A stretch of DNA of 64,000 nucleotides from Wolfiporia cocos (taxonomy: Eukaryota; Basidiomycota; Agaricomycetes; Polyporales; Phaeolaceae), in assembly GCA_029448655.1 (NCBI GenBank), contig JACCLO010000003.1, positions 4,526,001 to 4,590,000 on the forward strand. The letters are read 5' to 3'. Position numbers and translations under genes: made by a program. Below, one piece after another: positions 1 to 9,833 of this stretch. The notes beneath the pieces were generated by a model that ran no database searches, was not told the origin of the DNA, and saw only the letters and a program-made list of their open reading frames with translations. Positions within the stretch are counted from its first letter, which is position 1. Each line of letters starts with the position of its first letter.

Positions 1-30
1 GTAGATACAGCGCTACTCCTGTACTTAAAA

Positions 31-595
31 GCTAGAAGGTCTGAGGTGTACTCCTCAGACTTCTCAATCTTACTCTGGGGCTAAGGCCCCCTTACTTGCA
101 ATTCCCCCTCTGCGTGCTCTACCTCTAGACAACTTGCCTGGGAGAACCTCGACCCCGCTGTAGTGCCTTAGGACTACCCTTCGACCAGCCACAAGCATCT
201 TAGGGCCCTCTGGTATCTGAAAGGCGGTGTGTAGGGGAGTCAGGGTTGGAAGGCTATAGGGCGCGGGCGGTTGTGGGATGACACAGGTCTGTGTCAGCTC
301 GCTTGCATGTATATATACCACAGAGTCTGAGGCTTACACCTCAGACTTGTCAATTTGACTCTGGGGCGTTCATCCCCCTTACTTGCCATTCCCTCTGCTT
401 GCGCATGTCTGCCTGCTCGTCTGGGAACCCCTCGACCTTGCTGTAGCATCTTAGGACTACCCTCTGACCTCGACGACCTCAACGGCGTTGGGCCCTCTGG
501 TGACTGAAAGGTGTTGCGTAGTGGGAGTAGGACGTGTGGTGGTGGAGTGTTAGGCATTGGGCGTGTGGGTCACAAGTTTGTGACAGATACATGTA
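31..595. repeat. Imperfect tandem duplication, period about 285 bp
   Basis: Two adjacent copies, roughly 38-310 and 325-595, share a run of matching blocks in the same order: GGTCTGAGG / AGTCTGAGG, CCTCAGACTT, ACTCTGGGGC, CCCCCTTACTTGC, CTTAGGACTACCCT, GGGCCCTCTGG and CTGAAAGG. Both translate on the minus strand into proline-rich open stretches of 83 and 87 codons that resemble each other. I do not recognise a protein family, so this is more likely a duplicated repeat or transposon remnant than a gene. Confidence 0.7.
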
Positions 596-3530
596 CTACA
601 GGTTACAACCACTGTAAGGATATAATAGTTTGAAGCAAAGAGAATATCGATGGTGGCACCCCGTCGAGTACAGTGCTGGTACAGGATTGGCTGCTGCCCA
701 CTAAAGCGCGCGAAATGTGGGAGGCGTCTGGGTATGAACGATTAGAAATATCGTGAAGGAAAGTGTCACAAATACTTACGGATGGTATTCCAGTTTGGTA
801 AGTCCCTTACTTGATTGGGCAACACCTTTCATCATACTTTATGATCTGTCAAACTTTAAGTCGGCTCTCAAAACTTGTGTCCAGTGCCATAAAGGCTGGC
901 CCTTGACACTGTTGGCGCATCCGTCTTTCTCTCTCCCACAATGCTCATGTGTCCCCTTAACACCCTGGGGGCAGCCCATCACCTGTGCACTTCTAACCAT
1001 CTACCATTCTGCCTCCTCCCCGTGTTTCTGTTCTCTTAATGCCGTATATCGAGGTCTTTGTTTGCAGCCATGTTGTTTGCCTAACGCGCAGCACATCTAT
1101 TATTTCCTTCCTCGCTCGTGTGCTATTGAGCCCTACGGGCACCTGCCTATGTAGTCCATAATCATGATTACTGCCCGGTGTGCTACTGACATGAAGGCTG
1201 CCCCAGTTCCACACATCATATGACGGTGCAGTAACAAGGTGAGTCCCCTGCCTGCTGCATGTGCTCGCTTGCCTGTTAAGCACAATGCTGAACAGTGACC
1301 GCCGCTGCATGCCTGTAGGCACTTGCTTCCAGATCTCTGGTGCGTCAACCACCCCCCCTATGTGCGCATATATGCACCATCCTGCCCAACAACACTGACC
1401 GTCAGATGTATGACAGGGTTCCCATGATCACCATACCAACCCACACTGACCCAAACTCTAGGGTCATCCCTCAATGCCTAATGCCCACTAACTAGACATA
1501 GCATCCCAAGGCTAAATCGACGAAGGGTAACCACTCCCTAAGACGAGGCCGAGGTACGTTGCACAGACTAGCGAGTATCTTATAGAGCGCAAGCAAGGTG
1601 ATGACAAGCAAGGAGGGTCTAAGCCCCAAAGTCGAGATTAAAAGGTCTGAGGCAAGAACGCTGCCAGACCCAAGCTTATATGTACATCAGGAGCACTGAA
1701 CCAAAGGCCATATTGTCTACCCTAAAGCAACGTGGCCTGTGCGCGCGCGCCTATGAGTCATAGCCTAGAATGCTTATCTAATGTACTATCTTATCTGTAA
1801 GAGATGCGCGTTATCTCCAGTAAGTACCGTGACGCCAATAGGGACAACACGTGCTCTATAGTCGTGAAGCCGTGAATTCGACTCCTGGTAAAGCCAAAAC
1901 ATTTAATATAGGAAACGTCACCGAATAATCTGTGACACACACCCCCTTATTGCTCACAGCCCCGCTCACCCCCGCACAGCACCTACCAAGCCAAAACTGC
2001 ATACCTATCCACCTGCTGTGCAGACAGATGTGCTTGCGGTGGAAGAGAGCAGCCTGGTTCTACAAGGAGGAGCTCCTTGGGCAAATGTGGTGCGTACTGC
2101 TTGCCCAGCTCTCCACTGCTTGCCCGGCGCTCCGCCTCACGGTCTATCTCTTCTTGCAGGATGTTCATATTTGTGTGCACAGTCTACACACCGGGTGCTC
2201 TTGCGTGCATCCCACGGTTGCTTGCAGCGTGCTCAGACATGCAGGCAAAGCTCTGTGTGGAGATTACTGCATGTGGATCCGGGCGGTGACATGGTCATCC
2301 CATATGGCCTCAGCAAGCTGCATTTCTCCGATGCGCTGTTAGTAGCCAGTACTACTTATATGACTGTATATACATAATCCGAAGAATTGAGAATTTCTAC
2401 TGGCTTGGAATGGATAAAATGCCTGCCCTCCCGGAACCGGTGTCCTGGGGTGGTGTCCCCGCAATACCATCTGCCCACACAACCACTATTTTATGGTCCT
2501 CACAATAGCAAGGGTCTCAGGGAAAGTCCTTGCAATAGCATGTGCCTGGGCGCTGTATCCTTGCAAGAACACGTCCCTTGGACGCTTGATACTGTGCGGA
2601 CCGGCTACTATAAGGGGGTTATATATGATTAAATCTGTCCACTTACATATACAGGACCTGGTAGGTATATCTACGTAGGTATGACTATATCTACCGTCTC
2701 GCGCTTTGCCGATGAACATCTCCTTCTGGTTCGGCATCCAATTGTCGGTAAATGATAGGTGGTCCTCCTTCAAGCTATACTTGAGAAGCATTTCCATTGT
2801 AGCTGTGTCAAGATTGTGATGATGTGGTGTGTCTGTCCCATTGCTTGATGAGAAGACTTGCTCACAGGGAGCTGCCGAGGCTTGCATATGCTATTAAGAG
2901 TGGTAATTGACACAGATTGAAAGCCTCATCAATGTCCTTATATATTCTGAAAATTATGTCTGGAGTCATATGTGCGGACTGGAATGTATTGAGCTGTAAC
3001 AAACAGCGCATTCATACCAATGTGGATGGTTTCCCGTACTGTTTCCTGTTGCATCTCAAGGAGGCACTGCAACAACGATCAATGAGACAAAGGAATCTCG
3101 TAAGATTCAGCGACTTAGAATGTTAATCTTTGATAATTATTCAAATTCAAGTCCCAATGCTACAGCGTCTGCGCTCGAACACCTCTAACGCATTGATCGC
3201 ATGATATCCCGTGACCGTTCCGCTTGGGAACTACCTTATTCTAGGGTTACCTCAAAGTGCCTCAAGGTGATCTCACGGTCGCCTTCAAGGTAACAGCCGA
3301 GATGCCGTCAAGGTAAGGTACACCTTGACCTTAAGGTACCTCACCTTGCGGCAACACTAACCAGTACTCTAGGCAGCGGTGGGTTGTCTTCAATTTTTCG
3401 ATCTCCGCTCGGCTATGTCCCGGGGACGATCGAGAGTACCGTGACCGTGATCCATTGGCATTGACATATTTGACCCTAAGTCATAAACCTCAGCCAGTAA
3501 CCTCAAGTTTGCAGAGCGTATCCTCAGACC
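596..3530. other. Gene-poor stretch without recognisable genes
   Basis: About 2.9 kb with only short open frames on both strands, none showing a known domain or a convincing exon chain. A GC dinucleotide run lies near 1740-1750. The minus-strand frame at 1983-2180 has a charged, helix-like composition but no family I can name. A cluster of CAAGGT motifs sits near the right edge and is listed separately. The stretch probably contains decayed repeat or transposon sequence. Confidence 0.5.
3256..3352. repeat. Cluster of CAAGGT motifs in both orientations
   Basis: Within about 100 bp the heptamer TCAAGGT occurs at 3262, 3285 and 3308, followed by AAGGTA, ACCTTGA, TTAAGGTACC and CACCTTG, partly as inverted copies. 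It lies about 180 bp upstream of the HNH gene start at 3531. It could be a local duplication tract or a multi-site binding region; the sequence alone cannot decide. Confidence 0.5.
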
Positions 3531-4797
3531 ATGACACAACCACTTACTCAGAACTTGCAGCTTGTTTTGTTAAAATTCCAGCTGCATCAGCCAGGGAATG
3601 ACTGGATCACTGCTCTCGAGATCCCGTACGACGCATTCCCTCACTACTCCTCGAAACCTCGCGCTTGGCTCGACTACTTGGGCTACGCTCTCACAGGCTC
3701 TGATGGTGTCTTGTCTTTGTCTTCCGAGACCACAGATTGCAGGAACGCTTGCGACCTCGACCTTCCTGTCTCTCCCGGAGAAGTCTACTTCTTCCATACA
3801 AGCGGCTCAGTCGCATTCATTGATCCGCACGTCGTGACGACGCCTTCAACTCATTCTTCATGCTCCAGCTTCCTTGACGACGACTTCCGACGTACTCTCA
3901 TCCAGCGTGATGGAAGATGCGTCTTCACGTTGTCGAAGGAGGATTCTTGTGAGGCATCGCATTTATTAGTTCATAAGAAAGGGGACGAGGCAAGCCATCT
4001 CATATATAGCATGCTCACATGCTTTATGCCTCACTGCTTCCACAGTACATCAGACGACTGACACGGATTCGAAGCGGAGGGCAGCTCGACATAAACAGTA
4101 TCGATGACCCAAGAAACGGTTTACTTTTAGATGTGGGCACCCACGCGCGGCGGAAGTATGGAAAGGTTGCTTTTCTACCGGTATACGGCCCCGTCTTTTC
4201 AACGGCAGTGGCATCGAACTTATTCGCATTTTTAAAAAACCTTCCACTCAGACTCCTATTCGCTCCTTGACATCCAGGGACGTTGCCGGAGCTGCAGATA
4301 CTGCGCCTGACTCATATCGCCTGACTCTACATTCTCTCACGAAAAATCCCAGGTGCTGGGGGCTATCCGGCCACGGCTATGAGGCCCAGCTACGGTTGCC
4401 CCTTCCGGACAATTGGCCCCCAGAGATTATTTTCACCGCGCTTTACGCTGGCTCGGCCATCAAGGCATGGGGGCCGCCTAGCTTCGCCGAATTACTAGGA
4501 AAGACTACGGACAATCTTTACTATCCCGATGGCCTTTACAAGAGAGACACAGATGTCGGGGAAGAAGAACTAAGACAAAGAAGGAAGGAGGCCCAAGACA
4601 AACGAAGAACTGCTCGACGTGAGGCGCATAGGCAGCGCGGAGAGCTGCACGAGACAAAATTTGATGCGATGGATGCGATACTTGCTCTGTGGACTCTAAA
4701 CAATCAGCCAGCGCGGGAGAGAGCGAAGGAAGCTGCCAAGGTGGAAGCGAAGCAGCGATCCACGGAGAAGGTGACCGAGTGGTTAAATGGTCAGTAG
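3531..4797 (+). CDS. HNH nuclease-like protein, fungal type (3 exons, about 380 aa)
   Basis: Exons 3531-3989, 4046-4180 and 4252-4797 join in phase 0. The core reads RDGRCVFT, then SCEASHLLVHKKGDEY, then DPRNGLLL and THARRKYGKVAFLP. This matches the order seen in fungal HNH_2-type domains: a His-containing A.H.. core followed by a D.RNGLLL and H strand-helix. The usual second CxxC knuckle is not obvious. The C-terminal part (NWPPEIIFTALYAGSAI, then a charged R/E-rich tail ending in QRSTEKVTEWLNGQ) is also typical of these basidiomycete proteins. Intron 1 is GC-AG (GCAAGC...CACAG, 56 nt) and intron 2 starts GTATAC. The function is unknown; DNA cleavage is inferred from the fold family only. 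The gene stands alone beside a repeat-bearing region. Confidence 0.75.
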
Positions 4798-5604
4798 GAG
4801 GTGCATCCCCTTGTGCTCTGTAACGTTTAAGTATGCAATACCGCCGCGTGTCATCGGACGGCGTTACTATCATCATTTATTACCATGCTACTTTAGCTAT
4901 ATTCAGTAACTATCAGGATTTTGAGATACATCACGTCTACCTTGCTACTTTGCGTATGTTCATCACAAATCTTGCTGTCGGTGACTGCGGCACTATAATT
5001 CGGGCCTCAGTGGAGCGATGATCCATTATTGTCAAACAACAACTGCCGTACCGCCTTCTTACTTTTTGCTCCGTTGGTATGATGATCGTAGCCTGGAAAC
5101 CAGATTCACTGTCTGACTCAGTAGCCCTATAACACAATCGCAACAGCCATTGTTCCCTTTAATGCCAACTTCGGTATATACAACAAATTGTATATCTAAT
5201 CTATGCGGCATTACTGCATCATGCAGGCACTCACCGTCGTTTCCAGCCATACACTTCCGATCACTGATTCCAGCGCTCTCCTTCAAGCCGCCAGGAGTCA
5301 AGACCCCAAGCCAACCCCATCAGAGCGTGGCGTGATTGAGAGTCAAGAGCATGCACGTGATTATTAGCAGAGCTATTGATTTCACTCATCATACACTCCA
5401 ATTTTCATCAGGAACTTCGGTGCTACGGCAGACGCCCTGTGTGTGCTGCGGTCCGTGGGTGGAAATGACCAAGTATTACGTGACATATCAGTGTGCTCCT
5501 TGATCTTGTCTACTGTTTATAAAAGCTCGAGATTAAGTCTTGACTAATGTATGATAATATGTGTGGAATGCGATACTCACTGATTGTGGCAAGGTTCTAC
5601 CTAA

Positions 5605-5663
5605 CGCAAAGGCGACTGGCAAATTCAACTTGCCGCAAGTCGAATTTGCCAGTCGCCTTTGCG
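5605..5663. repeat. Near-perfect inverted repeat (hairpin, 22-bp arms)
   Basis: The arms at 5605-5626 and 5642-5663 (CGCAAAGGCGACTGG... and ...CCAGTCGCCTTTGCG) are exact reverse complements. The 15-nt centre contains a further ACTTG...CAAGT pairing. With a small bulge the pairing extends outward (GTTCTACC on the left, GCAGAAC on the right). There is no flanking gene it obviously terminates. It looks like a small foldback element or excision relic. Confidence 0.85.
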
Positions 5664-5938
5664 GCAGAACGTTATAGTGCATCTCCTGCAAATATTCGCA
5701 CACGTGTCCCGCCCTCCGTTCCCGAAGCCTCGAACTCGGCATCTGTCGCACAACCCCGCAGGCCTCATTGGATTGAACCACAGAGGCGCTGCAGCATTCT
5801 TGGATAGAGGAATAGAAGCATCACGCCACATCAACTTTTCAACATCTTAACATCATGAATGTTGCATATACCTCTGATGGGCCTGATGAACTGCCAATAT
5901 ATTTCCAGTGCTCTACTAGTATGTAACGCTGTGAGAGA

Positions 5939-5972
5939 CGCGTATGGCTCAATTTCGCGTATGGCTCAGTTC
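5939..5972. repeat. 17-bp tandem duplicate
   Basis: CGCGTATGGCTCAATTT is followed directly by CGCGTATGGCTCAGTTC, with two differences in 17 bases. It lies about 125 bp upstream of the DUF6533 gene start. Confidence 0.7.
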
Positions 5973-6097
5973 CGCGTAGTCTGAGATGCGGATATAACAA
6001 GTTAAAGGCCTCGAACACGGATTCGGTACAGCCATTCCTCCCTCCTTCCATTTCAGTTTTCACTGCGATATCCTCAGGTTCCGGTCCCGAGAACGCC

Positions 6098-7784
6098 ATG
6101 ATCGTCCAGTCCCTCGAGGAAGGGTGAGCGGGGCAATAGATGAGCAATGAATGTGCCGGCTTATTGAGAATAATGTTCATCAGGCTGACAAGCACCTACT
6201 GTGAAATCGCCGTGACTGGTGGGTGGCTAGATGTTTACGTTTTTAGCATCTTATCTCATGCGTGCGGGCAGCACTGGTACTTTACCAACACACTATCACC
6301 TTGAGCAACGAGTTTCACCATGCGTGGCGTTTTCGGATGACGGGCACTACCCTCCTGCTCCTTCTCACTCGATATACTCTCGTCTTCAACGGCCTCGCGA
6401 ACATCTTGTCTGTTTTTCCCTGGACATCCCCAATCGTGAGCACATTTGATTGTTTAAAATAGATTATTGTTCAACATCATTCTGGAACAGAGGCGGGTAT
6501 CTTCCCATACCGATCGCATACATATTGGTGCTCATTTTCACTCAATCCTTCCAGCTGCGAGGCTGTGAACGTTGTGCAACTCCTCTTTTTCATCTTCCTT
6601 TACGCAGTAGAAGCTGGTGAGACATGTTCATGAGATAAACGGTATCGGATCGTGAGATAAACCCCCAGGCTTCTCAACCCTTCGCATATATGCGGTCACT
6701 GGAGGAAAGTGGCGCTATGCGCTCGTACCTCTGTTGGCTGGTCTTGTACCCGTTGGTACTAACTTTGTAGGCCCCTTTTCTCGTCGACACTGGAGGCGAT
6801 ACTGACTGTCAACATGGACTACAGTTTAACCTGAGCAAATGGTCATATGCAACTGTAGCATATCTCGGAGACACGCCGTTATGCGTCAACAACACTTCTC
6901 TGTCACCTAAAATGAATGATAAGTATGCTGCTGCCCCTCGCTACTGTGGGTGACTGCACTGACCCGCTGTCAGTTGTGAGTCAATGGCCGTCGTCCGCAA
7001 GTAACATGAGACTGAGCCCATGCAAGTCCTCATCGCCACACGTGCATGTGCCATCCTATCCGACCTGATCGTCATCAGTGTGACATGGCTTCACACGCAC
7101 GCATTCAATCTGTCGAAAGGTATTATCCGAGCAAGATCGCACAAGCCACTTACCTCCGCCTTGATGAGAGATGGCAAGTAACGACTACTTGTTTAGCGAT
7201 TCATATTGTGCTGAATGCCGACATTTTGTAGGGACCATATATTTTGTGTATGATTCTAGCTCGTCGAGGTGGTTGAGTGCGGCTAACAAGGATCCGTGTT
7301 TCAGAGTACTTCTCTTGCTGAATATACTTCAGATTGTGACAAACACAAGCTGGAGTGTACGATGTCAATTCCTAACCTTCCGTGCAATGTGCACTAACAG
7401 ACACGCTCATCAGGTGTACGGGGACTATGTCTCGGGATTTTTGTCTCCGTAAGACTTGCCATGATCGCGTAAGAGCGTATCTGACACAGCCGGGTCCTCC
7501 ACAGCGCGGCGGGGGTACTCATAACAATATTCATGTTCAATCTGCGGCAGATCTCCGTCCAAGAATCTGAGAGCATGTCCTCAGGCGGTGTTCTCTCGAG
7601 TCCGGAGTCTCATGCGACCATCCAGTTTACATCCCGCGTTGTTGCCAATATGGGCGCCTCACTTGACCATAGCGGATCAGCGAGTGACGGCGTGATATAT
7701 GATGCGGAGGAAGCAGTGCCTGAGGGTTGTAATGAGCAAACAGAGGTGCGTATATTGATCAGCCTTTCGAGATGGTCAGTGTAA
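6098..7784 (+). pseudogene. DUF6533-type multi-pass membrane protein, probably broken
   Basis: Exons can be chained: 6098-6123, 6184-6218, 6272-6435, 6493-6616, 6669-6766, 6825-about 6922, then about 6974 onward, with introns 7174-7231 (GC-AG), 7248-7304 and about 7452-7504. The chain gives the family's landmarks: LVLYQHTITLSNEFHHAW, TLLLLLTRYTLVFNGLANIL, FS.LRIYAVTGGKWRYAL, LVPVGTNF, IATRACAILSDLIVISVTW, LMRDGTIYF, VLLLLNILQIV, and FLSPAAGVLITIFMFNLRQ before a serine-rich tail. These are the seven or so hydrophobic helices of the agaricomycete DUF6533 family, whose function is unknown. The best splice path leaves an in-frame TAA at 7002-7004 just before EPMQVLIATRAC, and I found no clean intron that removes it. 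So either the gene is a recent pseudogene or one intron there is unusual. The family assignment is firmer than the pseudogene call. Confidence 0.65.
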
Positions 7785-7931
7785 ATGACCTCACCCTGAA
7801 GGATGACTCCGATGAGATCGTGGAGGGCGAGTAACAGGGGTTTCAAGCAATCTAATCTAATCGACTCCATGTATCTGCACATACCGATGTAATCAATGAG
7901 ATTGTAAGAGATCATGCGTTCAATAATAAAA

Positions 7932-9575
7932 CTAGCTGATCTCCTCTATACGCGCTTTCGGAGGGGCCGCACCAACAGGTCGTTCCCCGCGTAACTCGGA
8001 ACTCGCGCCCCTCACAACAGTCTCCTCACGCTCCATACCATCTGCACACACCCGTAGCTCATCCACGAGCGCTCGCAGCAGCAACGGCGGCACGCCCACA
8101 ACATGCGCGGCGTAGAATGTGAGCTTATGTGTTACGTGACTTGGCTTCGGCTTTTCTATTCCTGCGTTGGTGTTAGCAGTGGTCTGAGGCCGTTGAGTAG
8201 GGCGATGGTGAGCAAGGAGATAGGATAGGTCGGAGAACACCCGCAGGACTTTCGCGCTGGGATGACTGGATAAGTCGGGTGACGAGCCTTCTGGAGAGGA
8301 GGCGGTGGAAACGACTGTTACTGATGAGGGAAGGAGCAGTACTGCGGCGTCTCGTAGCAGGATGGAGAAGAATGGTGGCGTCATTCTTCCCTAATCCAAG
8401 TCCGACAGTATGAGTTCATGGAACCGCGGTTTCAAACGACAGTCACAGAGTAAGTTCACTCACAGGTTCAAATCGCGACCAGATATCGGTGACGACGTTC
8501 GAGAGGCTAGGGTAGATCATTGTCGACTTCCGATCGGCGAGGAACGGCAGGAGTCGCGATACAGTGGCCCGCGCTTCTTCGTATTCGGGACCGCTTGGAG
8601 ATACGGAAGAGAGAGGGGATATGGCGAGACTGCGCGTGATGTATGCATATGTGATACTGAAATTAGGGCTGCATCAGAAGACCGCGATAGAAAATGTGTA
8701 AATTAGCTCACCAAACGGCACATATGTTGTACAAAAGCATAAGGCTCTTTCCAGGAACAGAAGGCGTGTTCAGCATAGATGAGGGTACCTGCATGACTGG
8801 TGGCTTGGTGCCATATCGTCTGCGAAGTTCCACCTTCTTTGATGCATCAGACGGAATCTGGTCTTCTGCATCAGCATCCATTCCCGTAGGCATCTCCCAC
8901 CAGGGCTCAATGCGTCCCTTCTCCAGTTCTTCGCTAGCTAACAATTGCTGAGCAAGTTCGCTGTTGGGATCCTGAAGCGCTCTCATGAATTTATTACGCT
9001 CTGCGGGAGTAAGCGCGGCCCATATATCGTCGTATGAAGCCGAGTCTGTGTGAGACGTACTACTGAGTTATAGAATAGACTTTGAAAGGGAGTAAACGAA
9101 CCTAGATCAATACCGCCTAGCCTGTATACCAGTTCATCTCCGGTATCCTCCTCCTCGTCCGCGTCAGGAATCAAAAGATCGTCATCCATGGACTCTTGCT
9201 CGAACTGCTTAAGCAGCTCCATCATCTTGCGCTTCTCCTCTTTTGATGCAGACGGCGCACTGCCCACGTCCGACTCCAGCTCCTTTTGGTAGAATGTCTC
9301 AGAGCAATTGGAGTGGGACTAAACGCACACAATTCAGTGAACAATCACTGCTCGTGAGTGTGATTGCTAACCTCAGACCGAAAACAAGTCAGCGAGCAAT
9401 AGGAAATGTTACATTGAGGACACGTGTATCTCGAGAACTGTCGTCGACAACTGTGAGTATCTCAGAACATCCGACTACTCCTTTCACTGTCAGTCTCGAC
9501 TTACATTGCACACGGTAATGTACTGACAGACTCGGTCGGCGACGCTTGCGTGGAGATTTGAATTTCTTCTGGCAT
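7932..9575 (-). CDS. ZNHIT2: ZNHIT2-like HIT zinc-finger protein (6 exons, about 450 aa)
   Basis: Exons on the minus strand are 9575-9505, 9450-9372, 9318-9102, 9045-8712, 8656-8464 and 8390-7932; all phases close. Near residues 20-60 the HIT zinc finger reads CAICRRQFSRYTCPQC, NISYCSLTCF and SHSNCSETF, giving the expected Cys/His ligand series. Then come ELESDVGSAPS, an acidic linker, LTPAERNKFMRALQDPNSE, EPWWEMP and LLYNICAVCITYAYITRSL, all characteristic of ZNHIT2. In animals ZNHIT2 links the R2TP/HSP90 co-chaperone to U5 snRNP assembly; the role here is inferred by homology. The start chosen is the first ATG that leads into the finger by splicing. It is divergent from the DBP9 gene, with 258 bp between the start codons. 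Confidence 0.88.
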
Positions 9576-9833
9576 AGTACAATACTCTAGTATCTCGCGA
9601 CTCAAGCCAGAATTGAGCGGAAAGTGAAGGTGAATACGGGAGGCACCAAAGAGGCGGAGTCGAGATGACGATCTCGATATTTCGATCTTATGGGCGCTCC
9701 GCAGCCACCAGAAAAATCTCGGAGTGGCTGTGGGCGCCTGCGAGGGGTTGATATCCCGGCCTGCCCTTGTGTCCCCCGACTTGTTAGGAAGTCAGGTCTT
9801 GCTTTCACTTTCTGTCTTCCTGAGCTTGCAATT
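9576..9833. promoter_or_regulatory. Bidirectional promoter of ZNHIT2 and DBP9
   Basis: Only 258 bp separate the two divergent start codons, so both promoters and both 5' UTRs must lie here. I see no clear TATA box. The region holds TCTCGATATTTCGATC-like partial palindromes around 9675-9690. Confidence 0.6.

Larger units (their letters stand above)
4798..6097. other. Intergenic stretch with hairpin and short tandem repeat
   Basis: About 1.3 kb without a supportable gene. The open frames at 4833-5021 and 5547-5807 lack family features. It contains the foldback at 5605-5663 and a 17-bp duplicate at 5939-5972, listed separately. Confidence 0.5.

Noticed and set aside
1932..2342. 136-codon plus-strand frame, cysteine-rich
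   Set aside because: No signal peptide, no known cysteine pattern, and overlapping open frames on both strands suggest non-coding repeat sequence.
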